63,305 bases of DNA from Prosthecochloris sp. (GTDB lineage Bacteria; Bacteroidota; Chlorobiia; Chlorobiales; Chlorobiaceae). The stretch spans positions 1-63,305 of the forward strand of contig RAZP01000005.1 of the NCBI GenBank assembly GCA_004028745.1, given 5' to 3'. A model generated the notes under the pieces. The model had not been told where the DNA came from and did not search any database. It worked only from the letters and a program-made list of their open reading frames with translations. Numbering within the stretch: position 1 is the first letter of the stretch; each line of letters begins with the position of its first letter. The translations under genes were made by a program, and so were the position numbers. Positions 44,916 to 54,812 of the stretch are shown here, one piece after another.

Positions 44916-46193
44916 ATGGCACACATACTGATGATCGAGAGCTGGGTAGGAGGAACGGCCCGTTTACTGCCGTCCGCAATCAAGAAAATTGGACATGAGT
45001 ATACCTTTGTCACCAGGAATCCCGGCCACTATGGTGCGGCAGATGGGAGAGATCACCCTGTCGTAGCCGGTGCAAGAAAAACAATCGTTACTGAAACAAA
45101 CGACATTGAGAGCTTGTGTAGAACGCTTGAAGAGGTCCATCGGAAGGAGGCGTTTGATGCCGCTCTTACCATATGTGACTATTATATAGAAACCGTTACT
45201 CACGCTGCCAACCAGCTCGGAATACCTCACCCTTTTCCTCGAAATCCTGCGGTTGCCCGGCGCAAAGACCAAGTTCGCATAGCGCTGGAACGGCACGGAA
45301 TAGCCAATCCGGTTTTTAAAGTCGTAAGCTCGGGAGAGACAGCGGCCCAGGCTGGAAATGATATGGGCTACCCCTTGGTCGTAAAGCCTACCGATCTTGC
45401 TTCGAGCGCTTTTGTACGCATGGTGCATAACAGGGATGAACTCCAGGAGGCTTGTGATAAAATCATGGCATTCAAAACAAACTTTCGGGATCAACAGCGT
45501 GATACCTCTTGCCTGATCGAGGAATATATGAGCGGGGAAGAGATAAGTGTCGAGGCCATCACCATTGACGGGAATACAACGATTATAGGCATAACGGACA
45601 AAAGCATCAGCGGGGAACCATTTTTTATAGAAGATGGTCACATGTTTCCTGCTCAGCTCGATGAAAAGGTCGAATCGGAAGCTTTGCAGCTTGCCACGGC
45701 AGCGCTTGAGGCAATCGGGTTCGATAATGGAATAAGTCACACGGAAATCAAACTGACGGAACGCGGTCCGAGAATCGTTGAAATAAATCCCCGTCCTGCC
45801 GGAAACTATATCAGCGAGCTTATCGAGCATGTTACAGGGAATGGTCTGGTCGATGCGTTTGTGCGTCTTGCCGTGGGTGAAAAGCCGTCGATAACGCTTG
45901 GGCAGGATGGATCAGGAAGTGCGGCGATCAAGTTTCTGATGCCGGACCGCGGGGGCGTGATAAAAAAAATTGCCGGTGCAGAGTTTCTGGAGAACAACGC
46001 TCACATAACCCGATGGAAACTGGATGCAGAGGTGGGAGAAAAGGTCTCTGCCCCGATCGATAATGCATGTTACATAGGTCATCTGGTTACTGTGGATAGG
46101 GAAGGAAGCAATGCGAGAATGATTGCCGAAGAGGCGGTGGAATCGTTGAACATCGAAATTTCAACAAACGACCTGGAAGCTTGTGATGAGTAA
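44916..46193 (+). CDS. ATP-grasp ligase
   Basis: 425 residues with the ATP-grasp layout: YPLVVKPTDLASSAFVRMV near 155-173, LIEEYMSGEEISVEAITI near 195-212, and the metal-binding HTEIKLTERGPRIVEINPRPAG near 279-300. The C-terminal part (AIKFLMPDRGGVI) is typical of L-amino-acid ligases and carnosine-synthase-like enzymes. It should join a carboxylate to an amine with ATP, probably coupling the product of the PLP step to another acid. It overlaps the next gene by 8-11 bp. Confidence 0.85.
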   Translation: MAHILMIESWVGGTARLLPSAIKKIGHEYTFVTRNPGHYGAADGRDHPVVAGARKTIVTETNDIESLCRTLEEVHRKEAFDAALTICDYYIETVTHAANQLGIPHPFPRNPAVARRKDQVRIALERHGIANPVFKVVSSGETAAQAGNDMGYPLVVKPTDLASSAFVRMVHNRDELQEACDKIMAFKTNFRDQQRDTSCLIEEYMSGEEISVEAITIDGNTTIIGITDKSISGEPFFIEDGHMFPAQLDEKVESEALQLATAALEAIGFDNGISHTEIKLTERGPRIVEINPRPAGNYISELIEHVTGNGLVDAFVRLAVGEKPSITLGQDGSGSAAIKFLMPDRGGVIKKIAGAEFLENNAHITRWKLDAEVGEKVSAPIDNACYIGHLVTVDREGSNARMIAEEAVESLNIEISTNDLEACDE

Positions 46194-47028
46194 AGATACC
46201 AAAAACCGGGCCGCAACCATAAATGAGCTGATAACGACCGTTATCGAGAATCAGTACGGGCTGGACCCAAAAAACATACGCATAAGTGGGGCCTTTCATA
46301 TAAAGCAGGGAACAAGGCTGACTGAAAAATCGCAAAGATATCGAAACAACTATCTGTTGCTGCGTGTGGGAACCGCTTTCGGAGCCTGCTCCATAGAGGA
46401 GAACGCTCTTTCGGATGAAATCGCACATGAACTGCCGGGAAACGTTGTGTACAGCCTGTTGGAAGATGAGCGGGTACCGGTACGAATTGCAGCACTTGAT
46501 GCTTATTTCAATCTTGTGCACCCGCATGAAAACAACCGGAGGGCAACACCGTTTCTGCTTCCCGGTGGTACCGCAGTCGAGCGTGCACAGCACCGTGATG
46601 CCGCCATTACGTCGCTGGTTGCAATAACCCCTGGCATGAGGGTTGCGTTGATAGGGGTGGTAAACCCGTTGGTTAAAGCCATAGAAAGTGCCGGCGGCAT
46701 CTGCTTGCCTTGCGATCTGAATCTCAGGAAGACCCAGGACGGTCAACTGATTGAGCAGGATATGTACAAGGTTATCCATGATTGCGATATGATCATTGCG
46801 ACAGGGATGACGATGTCGAATGGAAGTTTCGATGTGCTTTTGCAGAAAGGGAGGGAAAGAAACACGCCATTGATAGTGTATGCACAAACCGGGAGCGGAA
46901 TCGTTCCCAACTTTCTGGATAACGGAGTAGCTGCCATCTCTGCAGAACCGTTTCCGTTTTCCCAGTTCAGCGCTCACGACACGACATTGTATCTGTATAA
47001 AAGGAGGGGTTGTCCGGGTGTCTCCTGA
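46186..47028 (+). CDS. DUF364-like putative heavy-metal-chelation protein
   Basis: 280 residues from ATG 46186. The C-terminal Rossmann-like half (MRVALIGVVNPLVKAIESAG, near 150-170; YKVIHDCDMIIATGMTMSNG, near 195-215; LIVYAQTGSGIVPNFLDNGV) matches the DUF364 fold, whose members are annotated as putative heavy-metal chelation proteins. No reaction is established. It sits between the ATP-grasp ligase and the exporter, so a biosynthetic or metal-handling role is likely. Confidence 0.65.
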   Translation: MSKDTKNRAATINELITTVIENQYGLDPKNIRISGAFHIKQGTRLTEKSQRYRNNYLLLRVGTAFGACSIEENALSDEIAHELPGNVVYSLLEDERVPVRIAALDAYFNLVHPHENNRRATPFLLPGGTAVERAQHRDAAITSLVAITPGMRVALIGVVNPLVKAIESAGGICLPCDLNLRKTQDGQLIEQDMYKVIHDCDMIIATGMTMSNGSFDVLLQKGRERNTPLIVYAQTGSGIVPNFLDNGVAAISAEPFPFSQFSAHDTTLYLYKRRGCPGVS

Positions 47029-48244
47029 GAAAGAAATGCATCAGTACACGCCGGGTGAGCGTAAGAACGGACTGCACATCCTTCTGGTATATACCTTTTT
47101 CATGGTAACCGGTTTTACGATGCTCATGCCGATGGTGGCGGTTCACTATGTAAACGATCTCGGCATGGCGGCAACACTGGTAGGTATGGCGCTGGCTGTG
47201 CGTCAGATGACGCAGCAGGGTCTCGCCATCGGAGGTGGTGTGCTGGCGGACCTCTACGGAACAAAACGGATGATAGGGCTTGGCGTTACCGTGCGTGCGG
47301 TCGGATTCGCGGGGTTAGCGTTCGCCGATAGTGTGTTTCCGCTGTTTATCGCTCTCATTGTTTCGGCGATCGGCGGCGCTCTGTTCGAGGTGCCGTACCA
47401 GGCTGCAATGGCTGCGCTAACAACCGGCTCGGACAGGACGAGATATTATTCTCTCAGCAACTGGGTGAGCGGCGTGGCCAGTACCATTGGGCCTCTTCTT
47501 GGTGCGGTACTGGTCAGCTTTGACTTCATGATGGTCTGTCTGGTCTCGTCGGCATTGTTTTTTCTGTGTCTGGTTGTTATAACCAGGCTTCCGGCCATAC
47601 ACAACGGCAGTCAAAGCGTGCAGGTTGCTAACAATATACGGCTTGTCGGTCAGGATCGCCGTTTTACCTCTCTCATACTGTTGATGGCCGGTTACTGGGT
47701 TGTCGCTGTCCAGATGGGGATCATCATTCCGTTGCAGGCCGGCCTTTCAAGTGGATCGAAAAGCGGGGCTGGTATCGCTCTGGCACTTTCGGCTGCAATA
47801 ACGATTGCATTGCAGTATCATCTGACCAGCAGGTTGTCACGGTCTTTCAGCAACCATGCTATCCTCACAGCCGGTATCGTGGTGTTGTCGGCGGGTATGG
47901 GTGCCATAGCTCTTTTCGAGAGTTTTTCAGGCCTGTTGTTCTGTGTGGCGATCATTTCGACAGGTGCGGTTCTTGTAAGACCTACCTACCAGGCAATAGT
48001 CGCCGATACAGCTAACCCGAAGGCCCTGGGAACATACTTGGGGGTAAGTTCGCTCAGTCTGGGATTTGGGGGGGCTATCGGGCATATTGCCGGCGGTGCG
48101 CTTTTTGATTTATCGTTAAAAGTCCAAGCTCCGCAGCTTCCCTGGGTAACCTTCGCCATTATCGGATTGACAACAGCCACAGCGCTGCATTACTGGGTTC
48201 GGCGCACAGGGATTGCAGCCACCGCTTTTTCAGACTGCAAATAA
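47018..48244 (+). CDS. MFS exporter
   Basis: 408 residues with about twelve hydrophobic helices and the MFS loop motif GGGVLADLYGTKRMIGLG after helix 2 (near residues 69-86). GTG 47018 has AAGGAGG ten bases upstream and overlaps the previous gene; ATG 47036 is the alternative. Drug/metabolite exporters of this kind (for example SbnD) release metallophores from the cytoplasm, which fits its place here. Confidence 0.85.
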   Translation: MSPEKEMHQYTPGERKNGLHILLVYTFFMVTGFTMLMPMVAVHYVNDLGMAATLVGMALAVRQMTQQGLAIGGGVLADLYGTKRMIGLGVTVRAVGFAGLAFADSVFPLFIALIVSAIGGALFEVPYQAAMAALTTGSDRTRYYSLSNWVSGVASTIGPLLGAVLVSFDFMMVCLVSSALFFLCLVVITRLPAIHNGSQSVQVANNIRLVGQDRRFTSLILLMAGYWVVAVQMGIIIPLQAGLSSGSKSGAGIALALSAAITIALQYHLTSRLSRSFSNHAILTAGIVVLSAGMGAIALFESFSGLLFCVAIISTGAVLVRPTYQAIVADTANPKALGTYLGVSSLSLGFGGAIGHIAGGALFDLSLKVQAPQLPWVTFAIIGLTTATALHYWVRRTGIAATAFSDCK

Positions 48245-48259
48245 CAACAGGAGTACACG

Positions 48260-48964
48260 ATGCTTAAAGCCAATAGCTTGACAAAAAACTTTAATTCCAA
48301 TATCGCCTTGAACAGCGTATCTCTTTCGGTGAGCCAGGGTGAGATTTATTGCCTGCTGGGGGCAAATGGCGCAGGGAAGACAACCCTGATCAATCACTTT
48401 CTCGGATTTCTAAAGCCCACGTCGGGTGAGGTACTGGTCAATGGAAAATGCGTGACGAGTAATCCATTGGATACCAAGCGGGATATTGCCTACATACCCG
48501 AGAATGTCATGCTTTACGGCGTTCTTACCGGGCTGGAAAATCTCGAATATTTCTCCGCTCTTGCTACCGGCAGGAAAAAACCCAGAGATGTTTTGAGAAA
48601 GCTGCTTGCCGATGTCGGACTACCGGCGGAAGCTGCTGAACGGAGGGTTGCTACCTATTCGAAAGGAATGAGGCAAAAGGTCGGTATTACCATTGCTATG
48701 GCTAAAAATGCAAAAGCCCTGTTACTCGATGAACCTACTTCCGGGCTTGATCCGAAAGCTGCCAACGAGTTTTCCCGTCTGCTGAAAACTGCATCGGAAA
48801 ATGGCGTTGCGGTTTTTACGACTACGCATGATCTGTTTCATGCCAAGGAGACGGGTAACCGGATAGGGATCATGCGCAGCGGGAGTCTGCTTGCCGAATT
48901 CAACAGCGATGATGTGAGCCATGCCGACATGGAGTCAATTTATCTTAAAAACATGAGGGACTGA
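48260..48964 (+). CDS. ABC transporter ATP-binding protein (ABC-2 type)
   Basis: 234 residues; Walker A GANGAGKTT near 35-43, signature YSKGMRQKV, Walker B ALLLDEPTSGLDP, and a following TTHDL. Ribosome site AGGAG lies before ATG 48260. It energises the two permeases encoded immediately downstream (2 bp and 33 bp gaps). Confidence 0.88.
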   Translation: MLKANSLTKNFNSNIALNSVSLSVSQGEIYCLLGANGAGKTTLINHFLGFLKPTSGEVLVNGKCVTSNPLDTKRDIAYIPENVMLYGVLTGLENLEYFSALATGRKKPRDVLRKLLADVGLPAEAAERRVATYSKGMRQKVGITIAMAKNAKALLLDEPTSGLDPKAANEFSRLLKTASENGVAVFTTTHDLFHAKETGNRIGIMRSGSLLAEFNSDDVSHADMESIYLKNMRD

Positions 48965-48966
48965 GT

Positions 48967-50358
48967 ATGACCTGGCTTATTGTTACACGGGAAGTGCGCG
49001 AGTTTTATCGGGACGGGCGTTTTCTGTTCGGTGCCGGACTGGTCGCGGTGCTGTTCATTACTGCATTTCTTGTTGGTTACGAGCAGCGACAAAATGTCTT
49101 TTCAGAACGTGAGGTGGCGCAGCAACTCGATTATGACGACTGGATCAATCAACCGGAGCGCCATCCGCATGATGCCGCACACCAGGGGATGCATGTTTTC
49201 AAGCCGATCCCGCCGCTTTCGTTCGTTGATCCCGGAATCACCAATTATGTAGGATCGACCCAATGGCTAAAGGCGCACCGGCAGACTGAAGTGAAGTTTC
49301 GCCCGGCTCAAGACGCGACGGGGCTTCAGCGGTTTGGTAGTTTGACTCCGGCATGGGTTATTCAGGTGCTTGGTCCTCTGCTGATTATCGTTCTGGGCTT
49401 CAACAGTTTTTCGGGTGAGCGCGAACAAGGCACACTTCGGCAGTTGATCAGTCTGGGTGTTCCTTCGTGGAAGCTGTTGAGAGGCAAGGCTCTCGCCCTT
49501 TTTCTCGGAGCGTTCCTGCTTATTGCTCCTCTACTGCTTTTTTCTGTCTGGGCTGTCTCCGGCGACGATCTTGCCGGCAGCCGTCACGATACCTTGATTC
49601 GGTCGGGATTTCTTGTTCTGGGGTACCTTGTGTATCTCGGGATATTCATTTTTGTGACCCTTGCGGTATCAGCGCTTACAGCAACATCAAGGATTTCATT
49701 AATCGTACTGCTGGCTTTCTGGATCATTGGAACTACCCTGGCTCCCAGGGCTCTTGTTGATGTAGCACGGATGGTGTACCCCATACCAAATCAAGCGGAA
49801 TTCAATACACAACTGAATCAGGAACTGCAAAGGGAGTATGCAGAGGCATGGCAAGAGCATTTTGGTACGGATAAACGCTGGGGCAGTGACGTTCCTCTGA
49901 GCCGCTGGGGGGAAGCGCTCCGGGTCGATGACTATGCCGGATATGACGCTATCGACCGGCACTTTGGTGCATTATGGGACAGGTATGAGGATCAGCGCCG
50001 GCTTCAGGAATTTTTCGGGTTATTGTTTCCGATGCTCTCTATTCGTTCTTACTCGATGGCTATGTCCGCGACTGATTTTACTCATCACCGGGACTTTGCC
50101 ACATCAGCCGAAGACCACAGGCGGTTAATCCAGGATTTGATCAGCAGCAACCTCACACAACATGCCGATGGCCATGGCGAACGGCATTTTGATTACAAGG
50201 TAGGAAAAGAGTTCTGGTCGAAAGTGCCGCGGTTCGAATACGCCGCTCCTGCGGCATTTTTTGCACTGCAGGGGTCTCTGAACAGTCTGGGAGTTCTGCT
50301 TGCGTCACTGCTGATCTCTATCGCTTTCGCTTTCTGGTCATCAAGAAATCTCATCTGA
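48967..50358 (+). CDS. ABC-2 permease with large periplasmic loop, 1
   Basis: 463 residues. A first helix near 18-38 is followed by a long polar loop, then helices from about 135 on: FNSFSGEREQGTLRQLISLGV (the ABC-2 coupling motif), LARGSFL-like segments, and a final helix near 435-455. The second large loop resembles the DUF3526 part of related permeases. It pairs with the next gene to form a heteromeric exporter tied to the TonB receptor. Confidence 0.78.
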   Translation: MTWLIVTREVREFYRDGRFLFGAGLVAVLFITAFLVGYEQRQNVFSEREVAQQLDYDDWINQPERHPHDAAHQGMHVFKPIPPLSFVDPGITNYVGSTQWLKAHRQTEVKFRPAQDATGLQRFGSLTPAWVIQVLGPLLIIVLGFNSFSGEREQGTLRQLISLGVPSWKLLRGKALALFLGAFLLIAPLLLFSVWAVSGDDLAGSRHDTLIRSGFLVLGYLVYLGIFIFVTLAVSALTATSRISLIVLLAFWIIGTTLAPRALVDVARMVYPIPNQAEFNTQLNQELQREYAEAWQEHFGTDKRWGSDVPLSRWGEALRVDDYAGYDAIDRHFGALWDRYEDQRRLQEFFGLLFPMLSIRSYSMAMSATDFTHHRDFATSAEDHRRLIQDLISSNLTQHADGHGERHFDYKVGKEFWSKVPRFEYAAPAAFFALQGSLNSLGVLLASLLISIAFAFWSSRNLI

Positions 50359-50391
50359 GCATTTAAATCCACGCTGTGTAGTTCTACCAAA

Positions 50392-51879
50392 ATGAATAAG
50401 TACATGAATAATTCGGGTAACCGTATGAAGAGCTTCTCACTCATCTTGCGTAATGAGTGGCGAATCATGATTGCCGACAAGAGTCTGATTCTTGTCTGTA
50501 CATTGCTGACGCTTCTTCTGAGTTATGGGTTCTTTATCGGTCTTTCGGAGGCAGTTTCACGTGATGAGCGGGTACGGGAACTTGTCTCGCAACAGGAGCG
50601 AGGGCAATCGGGTATCGTTGAACAGATTCAACGCATCGTATCAGGGCATGAAAAGCCGGATGTTTTTGCAAATCCGCTCAATCCCGCTCTTGTGGGTTCG
50701 GGGCTTGGAAGCCTTTACGCGATCATGCATAGTGGTGCGCTTTCACCGCTTGCACTGGGACAGTCCGATTTGTTGCCGGACCATTACAGGGTTTCAACCC
50801 GCAACAAGACAACCTTCATGTATCAAACCGAGAACGAAAGCCCCTGGAATCTGCTGACAGGGCGTTTCGATCCAGTGTTCGTTCTGGTGTACCTTTTGCC
50901 GCTTTTTATTTTTGCTATCAGCTACAACCTGCTCTCTTCAGAAAAAGAGCAAGGCACATTACGCATGCAGTTGTCTCATCCGGTTACGTTGCAAACGCTC
51001 ATGTTCGGCAAACTGTTTGCGCGTCTTGTCCCCGTGCTTGGGGTCACCATTCTCGCTGTCATTGTGCCTTTTCTGATCCTGCGTGGTGATGCAGTGATGG
51101 TGTCAGGTCAATTACCGCATCTTGTCGTTGCCATTATCATCATTGGTGCATACGGGTTCTTCTGGTTCGCTGTTACTCTTTTTGTCAACAGTTTTGGGTT
51201 CTCTTCCGCAAGCAATGCACTGATTTTGGTTGGCACCTGGGTTTTTCTTGTTCTTGTCGCCCCTGTGCTTTTGAACGTGTTTGTCAGCCGTATGAGTCCG
51301 GCACCGTCGCGCATTGAGCTGGCGACCGAGACCCGTTTGATCACCATTGACGGTTTGAACCGTTACCATGAACTTCTGTCTTCCGATTACAGACACATCA
51401 AGGACTCCTCGATGCTGGTTCCAAGTGATGGAAAGTTTGAGGTCCCGGAAAGGCTGCAAGCTTTTTACCTGATCAACAAGGCGGTGGACGAAAAGATCGA
51501 AACTCTTCTCGGAGACTTTGAGTCACGCCTGCGTGCGCAACAGGATCTGGTGGAACGTTTCGGGTTTGTGTCACCATCGGTTCTTACCTACGAAGGGCTG
51601 GTCTCGCTTGCCGGAACGGGAACCCGGCGTTATCAGGATTTCAAGCAACAGGTGAACGATTATCACCGGGAATGGAAAGAATTTTTTGAGCCCCGTATCA
51701 TGTCAGGGCAAATCGTGACCGTGGCCGATTTCGAGAAGCTGCCACGGTTCACGTGGCAAGAGCCTGATGTAAGCATATTGCTTGCCGGGAGCCTGGCAAA
51801 AGCTCTGCAAATCTTTCTTGCCACAGTCGTGCTGTTCGCGCTTGGATTCATGCGCCTTGCAAAGGTTGACGTTTTGTAA
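50392..51879 (+). CDS. ABC-2 permease with large periplasmic loop, 2
   Basis: 495 residues from ATG 50392 (ATG 50404 or 50425 are possible starts). Like the preceding gene it has one helix near the N-terminus, a long loop, then YNLLSSEKEQGTLRMQLSHPV and four or more helices, a second loop, and a last helix (LQIFLATVVLFALGFM). The two permeases are distant paralogues, which suggests tandem duplication. It is followed by the receptor gene after 35 bp. Confidence 0.78.
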   Translation: MNKYMNNSGNRMKSFSLILRNEWRIMIADKSLILVCTLLTLLLSYGFFIGLSEAVSRDERVRELVSQQERGQSGIVEQIQRIVSGHEKPDVFANPLNPALVGSGLGSLYAIMHSGALSPLALGQSDLLPDHYRVSTRNKTTFMYQTENESPWNLLTGRFDPVFVLVYLLPLFIFAISYNLLSSEKEQGTLRMQLSHPVTLQTLMFGKLFARLVPVLGVTILAVIVPFLILRGDAVMVSGQLPHLVVAIIIIGAYGFFWFAVTLFVNSFGFSSASNALILVGTWVFLVLVAPVLLNVFVSRMSPAPSRIELATETRLITIDGLNRYHELLSSDYRHIKDSSMLVPSDGKFEVPERLQAFYLINKAVDEKIETLLGDFESRLRAQQDLVERFGFVSPSVLTYEGLVSLAGTGTRRYQDFKQQVNDYHREWKEFFEPRIMSGQIVTVADFEKLPRFTWQEPDVSILLAGSLAKALQIFLATVVLFALGFMRLAKVDVL

Positions 51880-51914
51880 CCCATTTTTTAACCAAACGAT
51901 AACAGGAGTAATTC

Positions 51915-54053
51915 ATGAAGAGATCAGATTACTATTTTCAGGTGGTTTTTACTGTTGCGGTATACTGTATGTTGTTTGCATTGCCTCTCATCGCAGACGA
52001 GCCTGTAGTTACCCTTCCGGAAGTTTCGGTGATTGGTGAAAGAACGTCTACTGGTACTGTTGTGCTCGATGATGAAGCCGAGGCGGCATCACGGCTTGGT
52101 ATTACGATCAGAGAGACCCCGGCCAGTATTGAAATTGTTGATCAGGAAACAATACAGGAGCGTGGTGATCGAACCGTTCTTGAAGCCGTTGACAAGACGG
52201 CAGGATTTGCCAGTGCGTCCAGTCCGGCCACCCCAGGTGTTTTTTCTGTGCGAGGGTTTACCGGCAATAGCGTGGCCTGGTTGTATAATGGCATCAGAAT
52301 TCCTGGTGGAAGCAACCTCTCGACGCGCATTATGGATACAGCGAACCTTGAAAGGATCGAAGTTCTTCGTGGACCGGCTTCAGTGCTACATGGAGAGGGG
52401 GCGATAGGGGCGGCAATCAACCTTATTTCCCGGCAGCCAAAGTTTTATGAGCAGCCTATTGAAGTCGATTACGGATTTTCAAGTTTCAACTCGCATCGTT
52501 TCCATGTCGGGACCGGGGGGAGTATCAGGGACGATGAAGTGGCATACCGGCTCGATGCGAGTACAAACCGCTATGGCAGCAATATTGATGATGAACGCAC
52601 TATTCTGGATCGTGTAACCGGTTCGCTGCTCTTCAAACCGTCAGGTAACATGTCGTTTACTCTGGAAGCCGACTATATGCGTGATGAAACCGACAATGCC
52701 TATTATGGTACGCCGCTGGTTGACGGCAAGATCGACGAATCGTTGAGGGAGATCAACTATAATAACCTGACTGATAATATCGCCGCATCAGATGTTACAT
52801 GGATACGTGGCAATTTCGAATGGACACCATCATCTGACTGGGAAATCAGAAACCGCTTGTACTATTACGATGCTTTTCGTGAATGGCGCAATGTCGAAAA
52901 ATTCACCTATGACAACGGAGTGGTGACACGGGCTTGGTGGGGGGATATCGGTAACGATCATCAGGTTATAGGGGATCGTATCGATGCCCTTTACAAAGGT
53001 AAGATTGGTGGCATGGAAAACAGACTCCTTGTCGGTGTCGACTTCAGTTATACTGACTTTGAGAGCGATCGAAACGATTTTTCGGGTTCTGAAATAGTTG
53101 ATCCATACGATCCTCCCGTTGTTGACTTCATTGATGTAGCCGGAAGATACAGAACTCCTCAACGGGACGTTACCATCAGTCAATGGGCTGTCTTCATGGA
53201 GGACCAGCTATCGATCATACCTTCGTTCAAACTGGTTGGTGGCTTTCGCTACGACACATTTCATGCGGAGTGGATTTATCTCGACGAAGAGGGTTCGCCG
53301 GAAGCATCGAAAACCCATCGTTTCGCATCATGGCGACTGGGCGCGGTCTATGATCTTACTTCGGACATTGCTCTCTACGCTTCCTATGCGACAGCCGTCG
53401 AGCCAGGGAGCACCTTGTTGTTAATCAAACGTAACCAGACCCAACTGGATCTTACCGAGGCAAAGCAGATAGAGTTGGGGCTGAAACAAACGTTCTGGGA
53501 TGGTAAAGGCGAATGGACATTCGCAGTCTACGATATTACCAAAACAAATGTTTTTGTTCCCGATCCATCTTCTCCCGGTGACAAATTAGCTGTCGGCCAA
53601 CAATCTTCTCGTGGCGCTGAACTGAGTCTTGGGCTGCGTCCAAGCCGTCGTTGGCAGATCGATGCGAATATCGCTGTGGTCGATGCCCGCTATGATGACT
53701 ACACGGCCGGGAATCCACCTGTCTCTCTTGAAGATAACAGACCACCCTTCGCCCCCGAATGGGTCGGAAACTTCGGCCTTCGCTACATGATGAATGAAGA
53801 TCTGGGATTTGGCGCATGGGTAAGACACGTCAGTCCGGTGTATGTCGATGATGCCAATACCGTTGAGCTTGCCGCATATACTACGCTTGATCTTTCGCTC
53901 GACTACAAATTCAACTCGTGGGCTAAAGCTGGTGTGAACGTACGCAATGTCACGGATGAGTTATATGCGAACTGGTCAAGTCATTACGGGACAGATCAGG
54001 TTATCATTGCAAATCCGAGGACGTATGAGCTATTTGTCAATCTGAGAATCTGA
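51915..54053 (+). CDS. TonB-dependent siderophore receptor
   Basis: 712 residues, ATG 51915 with AGGAG upstream, signal peptide ending near residue 27 (LPLIADE), TonB-box-like PEVSVIGER, plug (FSVRGFTGNSVAWLYNGIRIPG, LERIEVLRGPASVLHGEGAIG) and a barrel with a terminal Phe-rich/hydrophobic strand (RTYELFVNLRI). This sequence style is that of the FhuA/FpvA-like siderophore receptor group. It closes the second metallophore operon and a terminator follows. Confidence 0.92.
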   Translation: MKRSDYYFQVVFTVAVYCMLFALPLIADEPVVTLPEVSVIGERTSTGTVVLDDEAEAASRLGITIRETPASIEIVDQETIQERGDRTVLEAVDKTAGFASASSPATPGVFSVRGFTGNSVAWLYNGIRIPGGSNLSTRIMDTANLERIEVLRGPASVLHGEGAIGAAINLISRQPKFYEQPIEVDYGFSSFNSHRFHVGTGGSIRDDEVAYRLDASTNRYGSNIDDERTILDRVTGSLLFKPSGNMSFTLEADYMRDETDNAYYGTPLVDGKIDESLREINYNNLTDNIAASDVTWIRGNFEWTPSSDWEIRNRLYYYDAFREWRNVEKFTYDNGVVTRAWWGDIGNDHQVIGDRIDALYKGKIGGMENRLLVGVDFSYTDFESDRNDFSGSEIVDPYDPPVVDFIDVAGRYRTPQRDVTISQWAVFMEDQLSIIPSFKLVGGFRYDTFHAEWIYLDEEGSPEASKTHRFASWRLGAVYDLTSDIALYASYATAVEPGSTLLLIKRNQTQLDLTEAKQIELGLKQTFWDGKGEWTFAVYDITKTNVFVPDPSSPGDKLAVGQQSSRGAELSLGLRPSRRWQIDANIAVVDARYDDYTAGNPPVSLEDNRPPFAPEWVGNFGLRYMMNEDLGFGAWVRHVSPVYVDDANTVELAAYTTLDLSLDYKFNSWAKAGVNVRNVTDELYANWSSHYGTDQVIIANPRTYELFVNLRI

Positions 54054-54064
54054 TCGGTCACTTT

Positions 54065-54103
54065 AAAAACCCCTGAATGTTAATGTTCAGGGGCTTTTTA
54101 CTG
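54065..54103 (+). terminator. Terminator of the second metallophore operon
   Basis: CCCCTGAA and TTCAGGGG form an 8-bp stem with a TGTTAATG loop, then C and five T, about 15 bp after the receptor stop. Confidence 0.88.
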
Positions 54104-54171
54104 TTCACCAAGCAGGGAAATATGCTTTTTTTCGCTGTTGAAATTATTTTTTTGCTATTTAAAAGGTTTTT

Positions 54172-54188
54172 TGTTAGCATTACTAACA
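54172..54188. promoter_or_regulatory. MarR operator 1
   Basis: TGTTAG-N5-CTAACA, extended to seven-base arms TTGTTAG/CTAACAA. It is about 80 bp upstream of the MarR gene. Confidence 0.65.
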
Positions 54189-54270
54189 ATGCTTGTGCCA
54201 GGATTTGAAAAAATCAGAAAATCAGGTAAAGGGCAGGCTGTTACCGGAACAACTATAGCTTTATGTAACA

Positions 54271-54756
54271 ATGTCGGGGAATCAGGAGAGAGAGAAAAAG
54301 TTTCACCGCATGAACGATGTGATCATGGATCTTGCGAAAGTCTATATGAGATGGCATGACGAGAAGCAGGATTTCGGTGTGGAGGAGACCCTGAGGCGTG
54401 AAGAGATTCATACGATCCAGGCGATCGGCAACAATGAGGGGATAAACATAACGGAGCTTGCCTCCATGTTCAAGGTGACCAAGCCGACCATATCGGCGAG
54501 GATCGGAAAACTTGCTTCGGCAGGGCTGGTTGAGAAGAAAAGCGGTTTTGGAAACAACAAGGAGGTGCTCTTGTTCCTGACGGCGAAAGGATGGATTGCA
54601 TACGGAAACCATGAAGAAAAGCATCATAAGCTCTTCGAGGTTTTCGAGCAGCATTTTGGCGATGATGCTGAATATTTTCTGGATTCCTTCATGCATGATC
54701 TAAGCAGATTTTCTTTATTTCTCTCCGATGTAAAGCAGAGAAGAGAGGGTTTTTGA
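54271..54756 (+). CDS. MarR-family transcriptional regulator
   Basis: 161 residues with a winged helix: GINITELASMFKVTKPTISARIGKLASAGLVEKKSGFGNNKEVLLFLTAKG. ATG 54271 is taken as start; ATG 54310 is also possible and neither has a good ribosome site. Matching palindromes lie before (54172-54188) and after (54774-54790) the gene, so it should repress itself and the operon downstream, which is now deleted to a scar. Confidence 0.8.
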   Translation: MSGNQEREKKFHRMNDVIMDLAKVYMRWHDEKQDFGVEETLRREEIHTIQAIGNNEGINITELASMFKVTKPTISARIGKLASAGLVEKKSGFGNNKEVLLFLTAKGWIAYGNHEEKHHKLFEVFEQHFGDDAEYFLDSFMHDLSRFSLFLSDVKQRREGF

Positions 54757-54773
54757 GTTTTTTTTGTGATGAA

Positions 54774-54790
54774 TGTTAGGTTTACTAACA
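54774..54790. promoter_or_regulatory. MarR operator 2
   Basis: TGTTAG-N5-CTAACA, the same half-sites and spacing as operator 1, placed just before the RND remnant. Confidence 0.65.
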
Positions 54791-54812
54791 ATAATATAAA
54801 ACAGTTGTTGAC

